Below are positions 10,113 through 17,706 of a stretch of DNA of 64,000 nt, in pieces. The position numbers and the translations under genes were made by a program. The stretch is from the NCBI RefSeq assembly GCF_030159995.1, contig NZ_BSNM01000002.1, forward strand, positions 186,001-250,000, read 5' to 3'. The notes under the pieces are model-generated. The model saw only the letters and a list, made by a program, of their open reading frames with translations, searched no databases and had not been told where the DNA came from. Numbering within the stretch: the stretch's first letter is position 1; each line of letters begins with the position of its first letter. Origin of the DNA: Litoribrevibacter albus. Lineage in GTDB: Bacteria; Pseudomonadota; Gammaproteobacteria; Pseudomonadales; Litoribrevibacteraceae.

Positions 10113-10559
10113 CTATTTGGCTTGAGAAATTTGTTGGTAAGCAGCATCTAATGCATAGGTATACCCGTTAGCGCCAAGTCCGCAGATGACGGCAACGGCT
10201 TTATCAGAGAAGTAAGAATGATGACGAAAACTTTCTCTTTGATGCACATTAGACAGATGTACTTCAATAAAAGGAATTTTTACTGACAGTAAAGCATCTC
10301 GCATAGCAACGCTGGTGTGCGTATAGGCTGCTGGATTAATAATGATGAACTGTACGGATTCTTGATACGCTTGCTGAATTCTAGTTACCAGTTCACCTTC
10401 AGTGTTGCTTTGAAAGGTGTCCAACGTAACTCCTAGCGATTCTGCTTGTTGCACCAGATCGCTGTTTATGTCGTCCAGCGATTTTGAACCGTAGATGCCA
10501 GGCTCTCTTATGCCGAGCATATTAAGGTTGGGGCCGTGCAATACCAGAATATCCGCCAT
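10113..10559 (-). CDS. aroQ: 3-dehydroquinate dehydratase, type II
   Basis: AroQ dehydrates 3-dehydroquinate to 3-dehydroshikimate in the shikimate pathway and forms a dodecamer. With the start at 10559 ([16 protein letters not shown]) the protein has 148 residues, the usual size. Visible motifs are the [17 protein letters not shown] active-site loop with its Arg and Tyr, [13 protein letters not shown], and [17 protein letters not shown] with the catalytic His. The frame is open to 10607, but the extra 16 residues are not seen in the family, and a GGTGAACCT region fits as ribosome-binding site for 10559. It heads the aroQ-accB-accC-prmA group. Confidence 0.96.
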   Translation of the reverse strand: MADILVLHGPNLNMLGIREPGIYGSKSLDDINSDLVQQAESLGVTLDTFQSNTEGELVTRIQQAYQESVQFIIINPAAYTHTSVAMRDALLSVKIPFIEVHLSNVHQRESFRHHSYFSDKAVAVICGLGANGYTYALDAAYQQISQAK

Positions 10560-10745
10560 AGGTTCACCAAAATGAGAATGATTAATTTGGCCGCAAAGTT
10601 TGCACAAAATTGATGCAGGTGTCCACGATTTCTGTCTGAACTTTTGAAAAAAGCGAACGTTTTAAGAAATTGCCTGCAAGATCGAAACAAAGTTTGCAAT
10701 ATTTGACCTTGAGGATAGGTTAAGAAATTAGAAATTGCATTCCAA

Positions 10746-10790
10746 TTTAAGAAATAACCTTAATTAATTGCTCTAAGGTTACTTCTTAAA
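10746..10790 (-). terminator. Long hairpin downstream of REC-REC-GGDEF gene
   Basis: Arms at 10746-10762 and 10774-10790 form a 17-bp stem around an 11-base loop. The single non-Watson-Crick position (10754/10782) is A-C on the plus strand but a U-G wobble in minus-strand RNA, so the stem is complete only in the minus-strand transcript. It lies 41 bp after the stop of the diguanylate cyclase gene. No clear T run follows, so it may be a Rho-assisted or 3'-end-stabilising hairpin rather than a textbook terminator. Confidence 0.6.
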
Positions 10791-10830
10791 CGGACAAATT
10801 GTAGGGCGGAATAAATGTAAGAGGGGATAG

Positions 10831-12480
10831 CTACTCAGTGCCTGAGTAGAGGCGGACGCAGTTCCGGCCTGCGCGCTTTGCTTCATAGAGGGCTTTATCA
10901 GCAAGTTCGGACAAAGCTGAGGCGTCTTTAATTTCAGGTGCTAGTGCCGCAATACCGCAGCTGAAGGTTACGTTGAAATCTTTTTCGCCGGCAGATTGGG
11001 CAATATTGCGGAACTTAGAAAGGATTTCATTCAAGATCATCACTGCATCAGTGGCCGAAGTATTCGGCAAGACGACAGCAAACTCTTCACCACCGTAACG
11101 ACCAATTACGTCAGTTTTACGAAGTCGTTGTTTCAGGAAGAGTGCAAGACTCTTAATTACCTTATCCCCGATAGGGTGGCCGTAGGTATCGTTCACCTTC
11201 TTAAAGTGATCGATATCGAGCATCGCGAAAGACAGCGGCGTCTTATCTCTCAGATTGTGCTGAATGGCATTATCGAGCTTATGTAGACTGTGGGTGTGAT
11301 TGTACAGGCCGGTAAGACTGTCACGCACCATCAGTGCAAGCAATGATTTTGCACGACTGCCACGATTTCGAATCGTTCGGATTAAGTGATCAGGGTTGAT
11401 CGGCTTGGTAAGGAAATCATCACCACCGCCTAAGCTCATAGCTTGTAGCTGTTTGTTGATGTCGTCTTCTGCCGATAGGAAAACGATGGGCATACTGACC
11501 CACTTTTCGTGCTGACGAATAATGTGGGCTAATTCTGATCCGGTGCAGCCAGGCATGTACATGTCCAGAACCACCAGATCGGGTTGAAACTCTTCTAACG
11601 TATCGAGGATCAGTAGAGGATCTGTGATCACTTTTGCGGTCATTTTCGCTTTTTTAAGCGTAGTATCGATAAAGTGCGCCTGGGATCGTGAGTCGTCCAG
11701 TACCAAAACTCGGTAATCGTTATCTAAGACATCACTGTTTTCAACGTCGATGCTTTCAATAAATCGTCCTGGGTCAACAGATTCTACATAAAACGACTTG
11801 CTGCCAGTTCGAATGGCTTTTAATCGGGTTTCCAGGGTGCAGTTGCCTAATGAAAGGAAACTGACCGGAAAATCCAGGCGGCTTTCGTCTTTAAGTTGTT
11901 GGATCAGCTCAACACCGGAATCTTGAGTGCCGCAGAAGTTGGTTTCTATTAGCAAAATACTTGGCGGAGTAATGCGTAAGTGTTGTTCAAGTTCGTCTTT
12001 TGTACTCAGCTGTTTGCATTGTAAACCGAAGTAGCTCAACTGCTTGGCGAGTTTCGCAGCATAAGTGGTATCTGTGATAGCAAGATAAATTGGTTTACGT
12101 AACTTAAGTTGAGGAGGTGTCTCTTCTTGTTGGCTCTTATCTGATTTTCGTAACGTGATTTTAGCCAGATCCCGAACCCGTTGTGTCAGTAAGTCTAATT
12201 TCGATTTTTCTAAAGAGTCCTGGCACTGCGCGATAACTTGTTCGATAGCTTGAGCAACTGTGAGGTGATCTTCGTCTTGATATCGTTCTGAATAGCCAAT
12301 AAGTCTTTGGTTGATGAGCTGTAATTGCTTTAGATTTTCTTGGGTCCAACCGGCTTTGTTAAAAGCTTGCCAGGTACTGATGAGTCGACGGGATTGTGTG
12401 GTGGCTTTACTGATGGGGGTGTTTTGATCCGAAGCTTGAGTTGGGGGGGTGTTTTCTATCGGAGTATTCGAATCTGTCAT
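10831..12480 (-). CDS. REC-REC-GGDEF response regulator, diguanylate cyclase
   Basis: A 549-residue soluble protein expected to make c-di-GMP under control of receiver domains. An N-terminal helical region of about 120 residues precedes a first receiver (about 129-235) whose phosphoacceptor position is Glu179 rather than Asp. The second receiver (about 256-375) is canonical, with LVLDDSRS and the acceptor Asp306 in VVLDMYMPG. The C-terminal GGDEF domain (about 385-545) has an intact GGEEF (463-467) and an inhibitory RxxD site (R454-D457) five residues upstream, so an active, product-inhibited cyclase is expected. The architecture and position beside aroQ resemble the Pseudomonas GcbA/PA4843 arrangement as I remember it; orthology is not proven. 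No cognate kinase adjoins. Confidence 0.92.
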   Translation of the reverse strand: MTDSNTPIENTPPTQASDQNTPISKATTQSRRLISTWQAFNKAGWTQENLKQLQLINQRLIGYSERYQDEDHLTVAQAIEQVIAQCQDSLEKSKLDLLTQRVRDLAKITLRKSDKSQQEETPPQLKLRKPIYLAITDTTYAAKLAKQLSYFGLQCKQLSTKDELEQHLRITPPSILLIETNFCGTQDSGVELIQQLKDESRLDFPVSFLSLGNCTLETRLKAIRTGSKSFYVESVDPGRFIESIDVENSDVLDNDYRVLVLDDSRSQAHFIDTTLKKAKMTAKVITDPLLILDTLEEFQPDLVVLDMYMPGCTGSELAHIIRQHEKWVSMPIVFLSAEDDINKQLQAMSLGGGDDFLTKPINPDHLIRTIRNRGSRAKSLLALMVRDSLTGLYNHTHSLHKLDNAIQHNLRDKTPLSFAMLDIDHFKKVNDTYGHPIGDKVIKSLALFLKQRLRKTDVIGRYGGEEFAVVLPNTSATDAVMILNEILSKFRNIAQSAGEKDFNVTFSCGIAALAPEIKDASALSELADKALYEAKRAGRNCVRLYSGTE

Positions 12481-12985
12481 GTAGGCTAACCACTTCGTAT
12501 TTTTAGAACCTATCCCTATTAGGATGATCTTACTTATAATTATTAACTGTAGTAAAGATATATTAGTGATGCATGGAAATTCTTATTTGTTTCCAGCTAC
12601 TTCTTTACTGACGGCCATCTTCTCATCGTTTTCAGCTATAAAATCGTGTAACTTTCCATCACCAATAATTTGGTTAATGGTTTGGATCAATAATTTTGGC
12701 TAATTAGTTATGGCTAGTAACTAACTGCCTTGATCGTGTTATAGCGTCGAATGCTGTATTAGATAGCGGTTTAGTACGTACTATTTATCAGTTGGTACTA
12801 TTTATAGGTAGTACTATAGACAGTAACACCTCCTACTGTATAGGCTTAGACTTTATATTGGCAATGAAAGTAACGTTTCAGAATGAAAGAATGGTAACAG
12901 GATGTATCAATGCCAATAGGAAGTGATGGTGCATGGATAGGAATGGGTTGTGATTCAGAGTAAGGTTCAGTTTGGGAAACGCACA
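12481..12985. promoter_or_regulatory. Intergenic region between divergent cyclase and lapG genes
   Basis: About 500 bp of AT-rich sequence separates the start of the diguanylate cyclase (minus) from lapG (plus). I find no convincing ORF. Three copies of GTACTAT lie at 12778, 12795 and 12811, spaced 17 and 16 bp; the first two extend to GTACTATTTAT. This is the only striking structure and is a candidate operator array. No clean sigma-70 promoter stands out. Confidence 0.45.
12778..12817. repeat. GTACTAT direct-repeat array upstream of lapG
   Basis: Copies at 12778, 12795 and 12811 read GTACTATTTAT, GTACTATTTAT and GTACTATAG. Spacing of 16-17 bp is about one and a half helical turns. The array lies roughly 170-210 bp before lapG and could bind a regulator; binding protein unknown. 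Confidence 0.5.
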
Positions 12986-13612
12986 ATGAAAGCGTTTCTT
13001 CTGATATTGCTTTTGCCTGTTTTGGTCTTGTCTGCCGACATAAGCCTGAAGCCAGAGATCAAAGAAAGTTTCTCCCGCTTGATTGATGAGGTCTCCTTGC
13101 TTGAAGACCAGGAAAAACTCGATCGAGTTAATCAGTATTTCAATACCGAAATCCGTTTTATCAGTGACCAGCTTCTTTGGGAACAGGAAGATTACTGGGC
13201 TACGCCGTATGAGTCGTTGTCCCGAAAAGCCGGAGATTGCGAAGACTTTTCATTGGCCAAGTATTTTACCTTGATCAAAGCCGGGATGGACCCGGAAAAA
13301 TTACGGATTACCTACGTAAAAGCTGTGAAGTTAAAACAGGCGCATATGGTTCTGGCTTATTATCCAACGCCTTCCTCTGAACCATTGGTATTGGATAACT
13401 TGATTCCCGAGATTAAAAGGGCATCCAAACGACGCGATTTGGTGCCTGTTTACAGCTTCAATGCCAGTGGTTTTTGGCTAAATAAAATGTCAGGAAATAT
13501 TAGGCTGGGTGGTGCATCCCGGGTGACCATGTGGAGCGAGTTTGTAGAGCGGATGTCAGAGTATGATCCGTTAGGTCTGCTCCCTGAATTTGCCAGAGCA
13601 TCCAGTAAATAG
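12986..13612 (+). CDS. lapG: LapG-type periplasmic cysteine protease
   Basis: LapG is a calcium-dependent periplasmic protease that cleaves the N-terminal retention module of large RTX adhesins (LapA type), releasing cells from biofilm; LapD inhibits it when c-di-GMP is high. Starting at 12986 gives a signal peptide MKAFLLILLLPVLVLSA and 208 residues; a GTG at 12950 in frame would bury it. The transglutaminase-like triad is visible: Cys85 in KAGDCEDF, His110 in KQAHMVLAYY, Asp137 in LVLDNL. It is followed by lapD after 110 bp, the expected partner order. No adhesin gene is in this window. Confidence 0.93.
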   Translation: MKAFLLILLLPVLVLSADISLKPEIKESFSRLIDEVSLLEDQEKLDRVNQYFNTEIRFISDQLLWEQEDYWATPYESLSRKAGDCEDFSLAKYFTLIKAGMDPEKLRITYVKAVKLKQAHMVLAYYPTPSSEPLVLDNLIPEIKRASKRRDLVPVYSFNASGFWLNKMSGNIRLGGASRVTMWSEFVERMSEYDPLGLLPEFARASSK

Positions 13613-13722
13613 TGTTTAAAAAATTACTAGAAATATCATGACCTTTCGGTTCGCTTGCGCCGAATAGGTTAGACTGAGAAGATACGGCCCTGAATAAGAG
13701 GGGCTTAAAAGGAGATTAAGTC

Positions 13723-15687
13723 GTGACCCTGTTTCAACGGCTCGTAGTAATGACGATGGCAATCTTATTTTTAGCGTTGGCTGGAAATATCTCGTCAGGT
13801 GTATGGTCGGTCAAGGAGCACCTGAACCGTCAGTTGAATATTAATGCGGAGGATGCCGCCCGTTCTCTTGCCATTTCGATGAATACGGCACTTCGGGAAA
13901 ATGATCAAGCCAGTCTGGAGACCTTGCTCAACGCCATGTTTGATGGTGGCGATTATCAGAGCATTCGGGTGTTTTCGGTGAACGGTCGACTGCTGATTGA
14001 GAAAAAATCCGAAGCGATCATGTCAGACGTACCTTCCTGGTTTAAGAGTTTAATTGAATTCAAAAGTGTAACGGCTGAAAGTGAAGTTACGGATGGCTGG
14101 CAGCAATACGGTCGTATCTTTGTCGAGCCGAATTCTGAAAAAAGTTACGGTAAGCTTTGGTCGATTACCAGCAAAATGGTGGTGTGGGTTGTGCTGTTGA
14201 TGGGTGCAGCGCTGATCATGATCATCTTCTTTATGAAAACCTTATTGAAGCCATTATCGGATATGGAGCATCAGGCAAACGCCATCTCTAATCGCGATTT
14301 CCAAACCATCCCACTACCTAAAGCACGAGAGTTAAGACGTGTCGTTATGGTTATGAACGGCATGGCAGAGAAGTTGAGCAAGTTGTTTTCCGATCAGGCG
14401 GAAATGACAGAACAGTTGCGAGAAATGTCGTTTCGGGACTCGCTGACAGGCTTATCGAATCGACGTGATTTTGTGGCTCACTTTAAATCGTATCTTGATC
14501 CGCGACAGGGCAGCAAAAGTGGCGCGATGATCCTTGTGGGAATTCGGGCATTTGATAAGTTTAATCAGGAGCATGGCACCACCAAGGGGGATGAGTTGTT
14601 AGTTCAACTCTCCAATCAGATTAAAGTCATGCGTCGAGATCACAGCAAGATCATAACCGCTCGTTTAAAAGGGGCTGAGTTTGGGATCTTTATTCCGGAT
14701 GTTTCCAGAGAGCATGCATTGCAGGCGTTGAAAAAACTGTTTAAAGATTTGTCTATGTTGCCGGCGGTTCATGGTAAGAGTGACATGTCGGATAAGTTGC
14801 ACCTTGGTCTGGCCTATTATTCAGAAACTTCCAAGATTCCAAGTACGGGAGATTTGATCAGTCTTGCGGACCAGGCGTTGCGTCGAGCGCAAGGACGGGG
14901 CCGTAATACGGTCATTATGCTGTCGACCAGCGAAGCGATTGAATCCGATGGCGTGATGGGGGATCAAGCGTGGCGTGGTTATCTGGAAAAGGTATTGGAA
15001 CGTCGAGCCGTTAAATTGCTGTATCAGCCGGTTAAGCATTTTGGTGTCGCCAGTACGTCGGATTACGAAGTACTGGCGAGAACCGATTACAAAGACAGTT
15101 TGGTAACGGCTTCGTTGTTCTGGCCAATGGTTGAGCGCTATCAGTGGACGGAGCAGTTTGATCAGTTGATCATCACGAAGGCGATGTCTTTGATGGTCAG
15201 TCAGACACACGATTTACGCTTGACGATCAATGTGTCTCCTAAGTCACTTTTATCCAAAAAGTTTGCAGATTGGTTGCTGAAAGTGGCCCAGGAAAATCCA
15301 GCCGTATCGAAACGTGTGATTCTTGAAGTGTCTGAGTATGCATTGCATCAGGATGCGGAAAGTATCATTGCTCTGTCGCAATCTTTAAGTGCCTACGGCA
15401 TGAAGTTAGCGATTGATCACTTTGGCGCAAGTTCGGGAACCTTTAGTTATCTGAATCGTGTTCAGGTCGATCATTTGAAAGTGGATCGCAGTTATATTCG
15501 TGATGTACACCTTTCAAAAGATAATCAGTTTTATATTCGTTCCTTAATCCAAATTGCACATAACTTGGATATTAAAGTATATGCCGAGGGTGTAGAAAAG
15601 GACGAAGAGTATGAGGTGCTAAAAGCGTTAGGCTTGGATGGTGCCATTGGATATTTATTTGGTAAGCCGTTAGCGGAACCTCATTAG
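13723..15687 (+). CDS. lapD: LapD-type c-di-GMP receptor (degenerate GGDEF-EAL)
   Basis: LapD is an inner-membrane receptor that binds c-di-GMP with its EAL domain and then sequesters LapG through its periplasmic domain. The 654 residues show an N-terminal membrane helix (LVVMTMAILFLALAGNI), a periplasmic LapD/MoxY-like domain (about 25-145), a second helix (VVWVVLLMGAALIMIIFF), a HAMP linker, then GGDEF and EAL domains. Both catalytic motifs are broken: KGAEF replaces GGDEF and EVLAR replaces EALLR, as expected of a receptor rather than an enzyme. The start is GTG (MTLFQRL), preceded by AAGGAG. Pairing with lapG supports the call. Confidence 0.94.
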   Translation: MTLFQRLVVMTMAILFLALAGNISSGVWSVKEHLNRQLNINAEDAARSLAISMNTALRENDQASLETLLNAMFDGGDYQSIRVFSVNGRLLIEKKSEAIMSDVPSWFKSLIEFKSVTAESEVTDGWQQYGRIFVEPNSEKSYGKLWSITSKMVVWVVLLMGAALIMIIFFMKTLLKPLSDMEHQANAISNRDFQTIPLPKARELRRVVMVMNGMAEKLSKLFSDQAEMTEQLREMSFRDSLTGLSNRRDFVAHFKSYLDPRQGSKSGAMILVGIRAFDKFNQEHGTTKGDELLVQLSNQIKVMRRDHSKIITARLKGAEFGIFIPDVSREHALQALKKLFKDLSMLPAVHGKSDMSDKLHLGLAYYSETSKIPSTGDLISLADQALRRAQGRGRNTVIMLSTSEAIESDGVMGDQAWRGYLEKVLERRAVKLLYQPVKHFGVASTSDYEVLARTDYKDSLVTASLFWPMVERYQWTEQFDQLIITKAMSLMVSQTHDLRLTINVSPKSLLSKKFADWLLKVAQENPAVSKRVILEVSEYALHQDAESIIALSQSLSAYGMKLAIDHFGASSGTFSYLNRVQVDHLKVDRSYIRDVHLSKDNQFYIRSLIQIAHNLDIKVYAEGVEKDEEYEVLKALGLDGAIGYLFGKPLAEPH

Positions 15688-15875
15688 AGCGCTGCTAAAC
15701 GCTAAACTCATTATATCGACTGAGACACTGCGTTGATTTAATGATTGAATAAATCAAATGAACTGCGAGTTTTGAGATCTCTGGTTTGAATAGAGTTTCA
15801 AATGAATCGGAGAGCGAGCTCTCATTCTTAATCAGTAGTTTGATGTCGCTGGTAGATGGAAAAGAGGCAAGATAA

Positions 15876-16865
15876 ATGGATAAGAAAACGTTGTATGGTA
15901 TTTCAGGTGGTGTTGGCGCATTTGTTTTGTTGCTTACATTGATCGGTTGGTATTGGAGTTCAGAACCAGATTCTATCAGGGTGGTAACGGCAGCTACCAA
16001 TCATGCTGAGCAGAACTCGCAGAATCTAGTGACGGGCTATGTCACTACTCACACCTTAATATCGGTTATCGATACCCTATTAAATAAATCGGGTGGCTAT
16101 ATCTCCAATGATATCTTTCCGCCAGGGGTTGCCATGGACAATATGCCAAATTGGGAATTTGGTGTGTTGGTGCAGGTTCGCGATTTGGCACGTGCTTTCC
16201 GTCGTGATTTCAGTCGATCTCAATCTCAATCGACAGAGGACAAAGATCTTGCCAAAGCGGAACCTTTGTTGAATTTTGATCACAAGAGCCGCTTCTTTCC
16301 TTCGTCGGAATCTCAATATCAGGACGCCCAAGATTATTTAGAGTCTTATCTGGGTCGTTTGGCCGATCCAAAAGAGTCGCGTGCTCAGTTTTATACCCGT
16401 GCGGATAACCTAAGCCGCTGGTTATCGGATGTGGAAACCCGTTTGGGTAGCTTATCTCAGCGTTTGAGTGCAGCGGTAGGCAAGGTTCAGATTAATACGG
16501 ATTTGGCGGGCGATAATGTAGCGGAGCAAGCGACACCGGGTGTGGACCATGAAATTGTAAAAACGCCTTGGCTGGAAATTGACGATGTGTTCTATCAGAC
16601 ACGCGGTTCCTGTTGGGCGTTGATTCAGATTCTGACGGCGATTGAAAATGATTTCCGCCCGGTACTTGAAAAGAAAAATGCCCGTATCAGTTTGAAGCAA
16701 ATTATTCGTGAATTAGAGTCTACACAGGAGTCTGTCTTTAGCCCTGTTATTCTGAATGGTGAAGGGTTTGGCTTGTTAGCCAATCATTCATTGGTGATGG
16801 CATCTTATGTGGCGCGTGCTCACGCAGCCATCATCGATTTAAGAAGTCTGCTAGAGCAAGGGTAA
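15876..16865 (+). CDS. DUF2333 family membrane-anchored protein
   Basis: A 329-residue protein of unknown function. One N-terminal membrane helix (GVGAFVLLLTLIGWYW, about 13-28) is followed by an alpha-rich domain. Segments such as GGYISNDIFPPGVAMDNMPNWEFGV and the SRAQFYTRADNLSRWL stretch are typical of the DUF2333 family found in marine gammaproteobacteria. The topology predicts a periplasmic body. It follows lapD by 188 bp on the same strand and converges with the hemerythrin gene. The family has no established role that I know. Confidence 0.85.
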   Translation: MDKKTLYGISGGVGAFVLLLTLIGWYWSSEPDSIRVVTAATNHAEQNSQNLVTGYVTTHTLISVIDTLLNKSGGYISNDIFPPGVAMDNMPNWEFGVLVQVRDLARAFRRDFSRSQSQSTEDKDLAKAEPLLNFDHKSRFFPSSESQYQDAQDYLESYLGRLADPKESRAQFYTRADNLSRWLSDVETRLGSLSQRLSAAVGKVQINTDLAGDNVAEQATPGVDHEIVKTPWLEIDDVFYQTRGSCWALIQILTAIENDFRPVLEKKNARISLKQIIRELESTQESVFSPVILNGEGFGLLANHSLVMASYVARAHAAIIDLRSLLEQG

Positions 16866-16883
16866 TAGGTTAAGCCTATTACC
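16861..16883. terminator. Hairpin between convergent DUF2333 and hemerythrin genes
   Basis: A perfect 9-bp stem GGTAATAGG/CCTATTACC with loop TTAAG includes the DUF2333 stop codon. There is no T run, so intrinsic termination is weakly supported, but the position between convergent genes fits a shared 3'-end element. Confidence 0.45.
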
Positions 16884-16891
16884 CTCTGATC

Positions 16892-17518
16892 TTAGAGTTG
16901 CTCCAACAAGTGGGTTAATTGATCTGCCAGATCCTTCAGTTGATCCACTTCTGCTTCCGTCATTTTAAATGGATCTAGCTGGTGAATCTGATTGGATAAC
17001 TCACTGGCTGCCTTCTTGGCATCTTCCTTAATTTGTTGATGTTGATTGGCTGAGGCGTTGTCCTCATCCGAGACTTGATACGGTTCGACCTGTTGATCGT
17101 GAATACAATCGTGGTTCAGCAGAAACTCGGCCAGTTTGGTATCCACTTTGAGGATGTGGTTCTTCAACCAGTTGACCAGAAACTCTTGAATGAGTGCCGC
17201 ATCTTCGATGGTGAGCTTGTCGATGTCGGCTTGGCTGGAGTTCAGTTCAGCAATAAACAGTTGGTGTTGTTTCTTGTGTTTTGTCAGCTTCTCTTCAGTA
17301 TAACCATACTGAGCCATCAGGGTTTCTTCGGTGGTAAAGTGATAACGCGTATAATCGAACAATTCTTCAAGAATGGACTCTAAAGAAGCGCTTTCAAATT
17401 GGGATTCAATCGCATCATGCAGTTTGTTGATTAGACTGATCAGGATTTGATGTTGATCGTCAATGACTTTGATGCCTACGGCATACTCTGGTTTCCAGCG
17501 GAATAAACTCATAGACAA
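16892..17518 (-). CDS. Bacteriohemerythrin
   Basis: A non-haem di-iron oxygen-binding protein. The domain begins at the N terminus with the typical FRWKPEYAVGIKVIDDQHQILISLINKLHDAI. Iron ligands are visible in DDQHQ (first His), YHFTTEETLM (His and Glu), the KHKKQH segment and the NHILKVD motif (last His and Asp). The domain ends near residue 130; the remaining 75 residues are a polar, helical tail not needed for iron binding. It is divergent from the MMPL gene, and a perfect Anr/FNR palindrome lies 80 bp upstream, consistent with oxygen-responsive expression. Confidence 0.93.
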   Translation of the reverse strand: MSMSLFRWKPEYAVGIKVIDDQHQILISLINKLHDAIESQFESASLESILEELFDYTRYHFTTEETLMAQYGYTEEKLTKHKKQHQLFIAELNSSQADIDKLTIEDAALIQEFLVNWLKNHILKVDTKLAEFLLNHDCIHDQQVEPYQVSDEDNASANQHQQIKEDAKKAASELSNQIHQLDPFKMTEAEVDQLKDLADQLTHLLEQL

Positions 17519-17597
17519 CCCTTTAGCGATGGAATAAGACGTCTGTCGTCAGTCTAATACAACGCGATCACCCTAAGAAGTTTACCTGTGCATTGTA

Positions 17598-17611
17598 TTG
17601 ATTTTGATCAA
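17598..17611. promoter_or_regulatory. Anr/FNR box between hemerythrin and MMPL genes
   Basis: TTGATTTTGATCAA matches the FNR/Anr consensus TTGAT-N4-ATCAA perfectly. It lies 80 bp before the hemerythrin start and 96 bp before the MMPL start, so it may serve either or both. Neither side shows a -10 element that places the box exactly at -41.5, so the target is undecided. Confidence 0.75.
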
Positions 17612-17706
17612 TATAGCATAGGCAGTGAATTCAACTTGGTTTATAGTGCTCCCTTCTTTTTAATGCACTATGAATACTCTAATTAAAACCACAAGGACGT
17701 TGTTTG

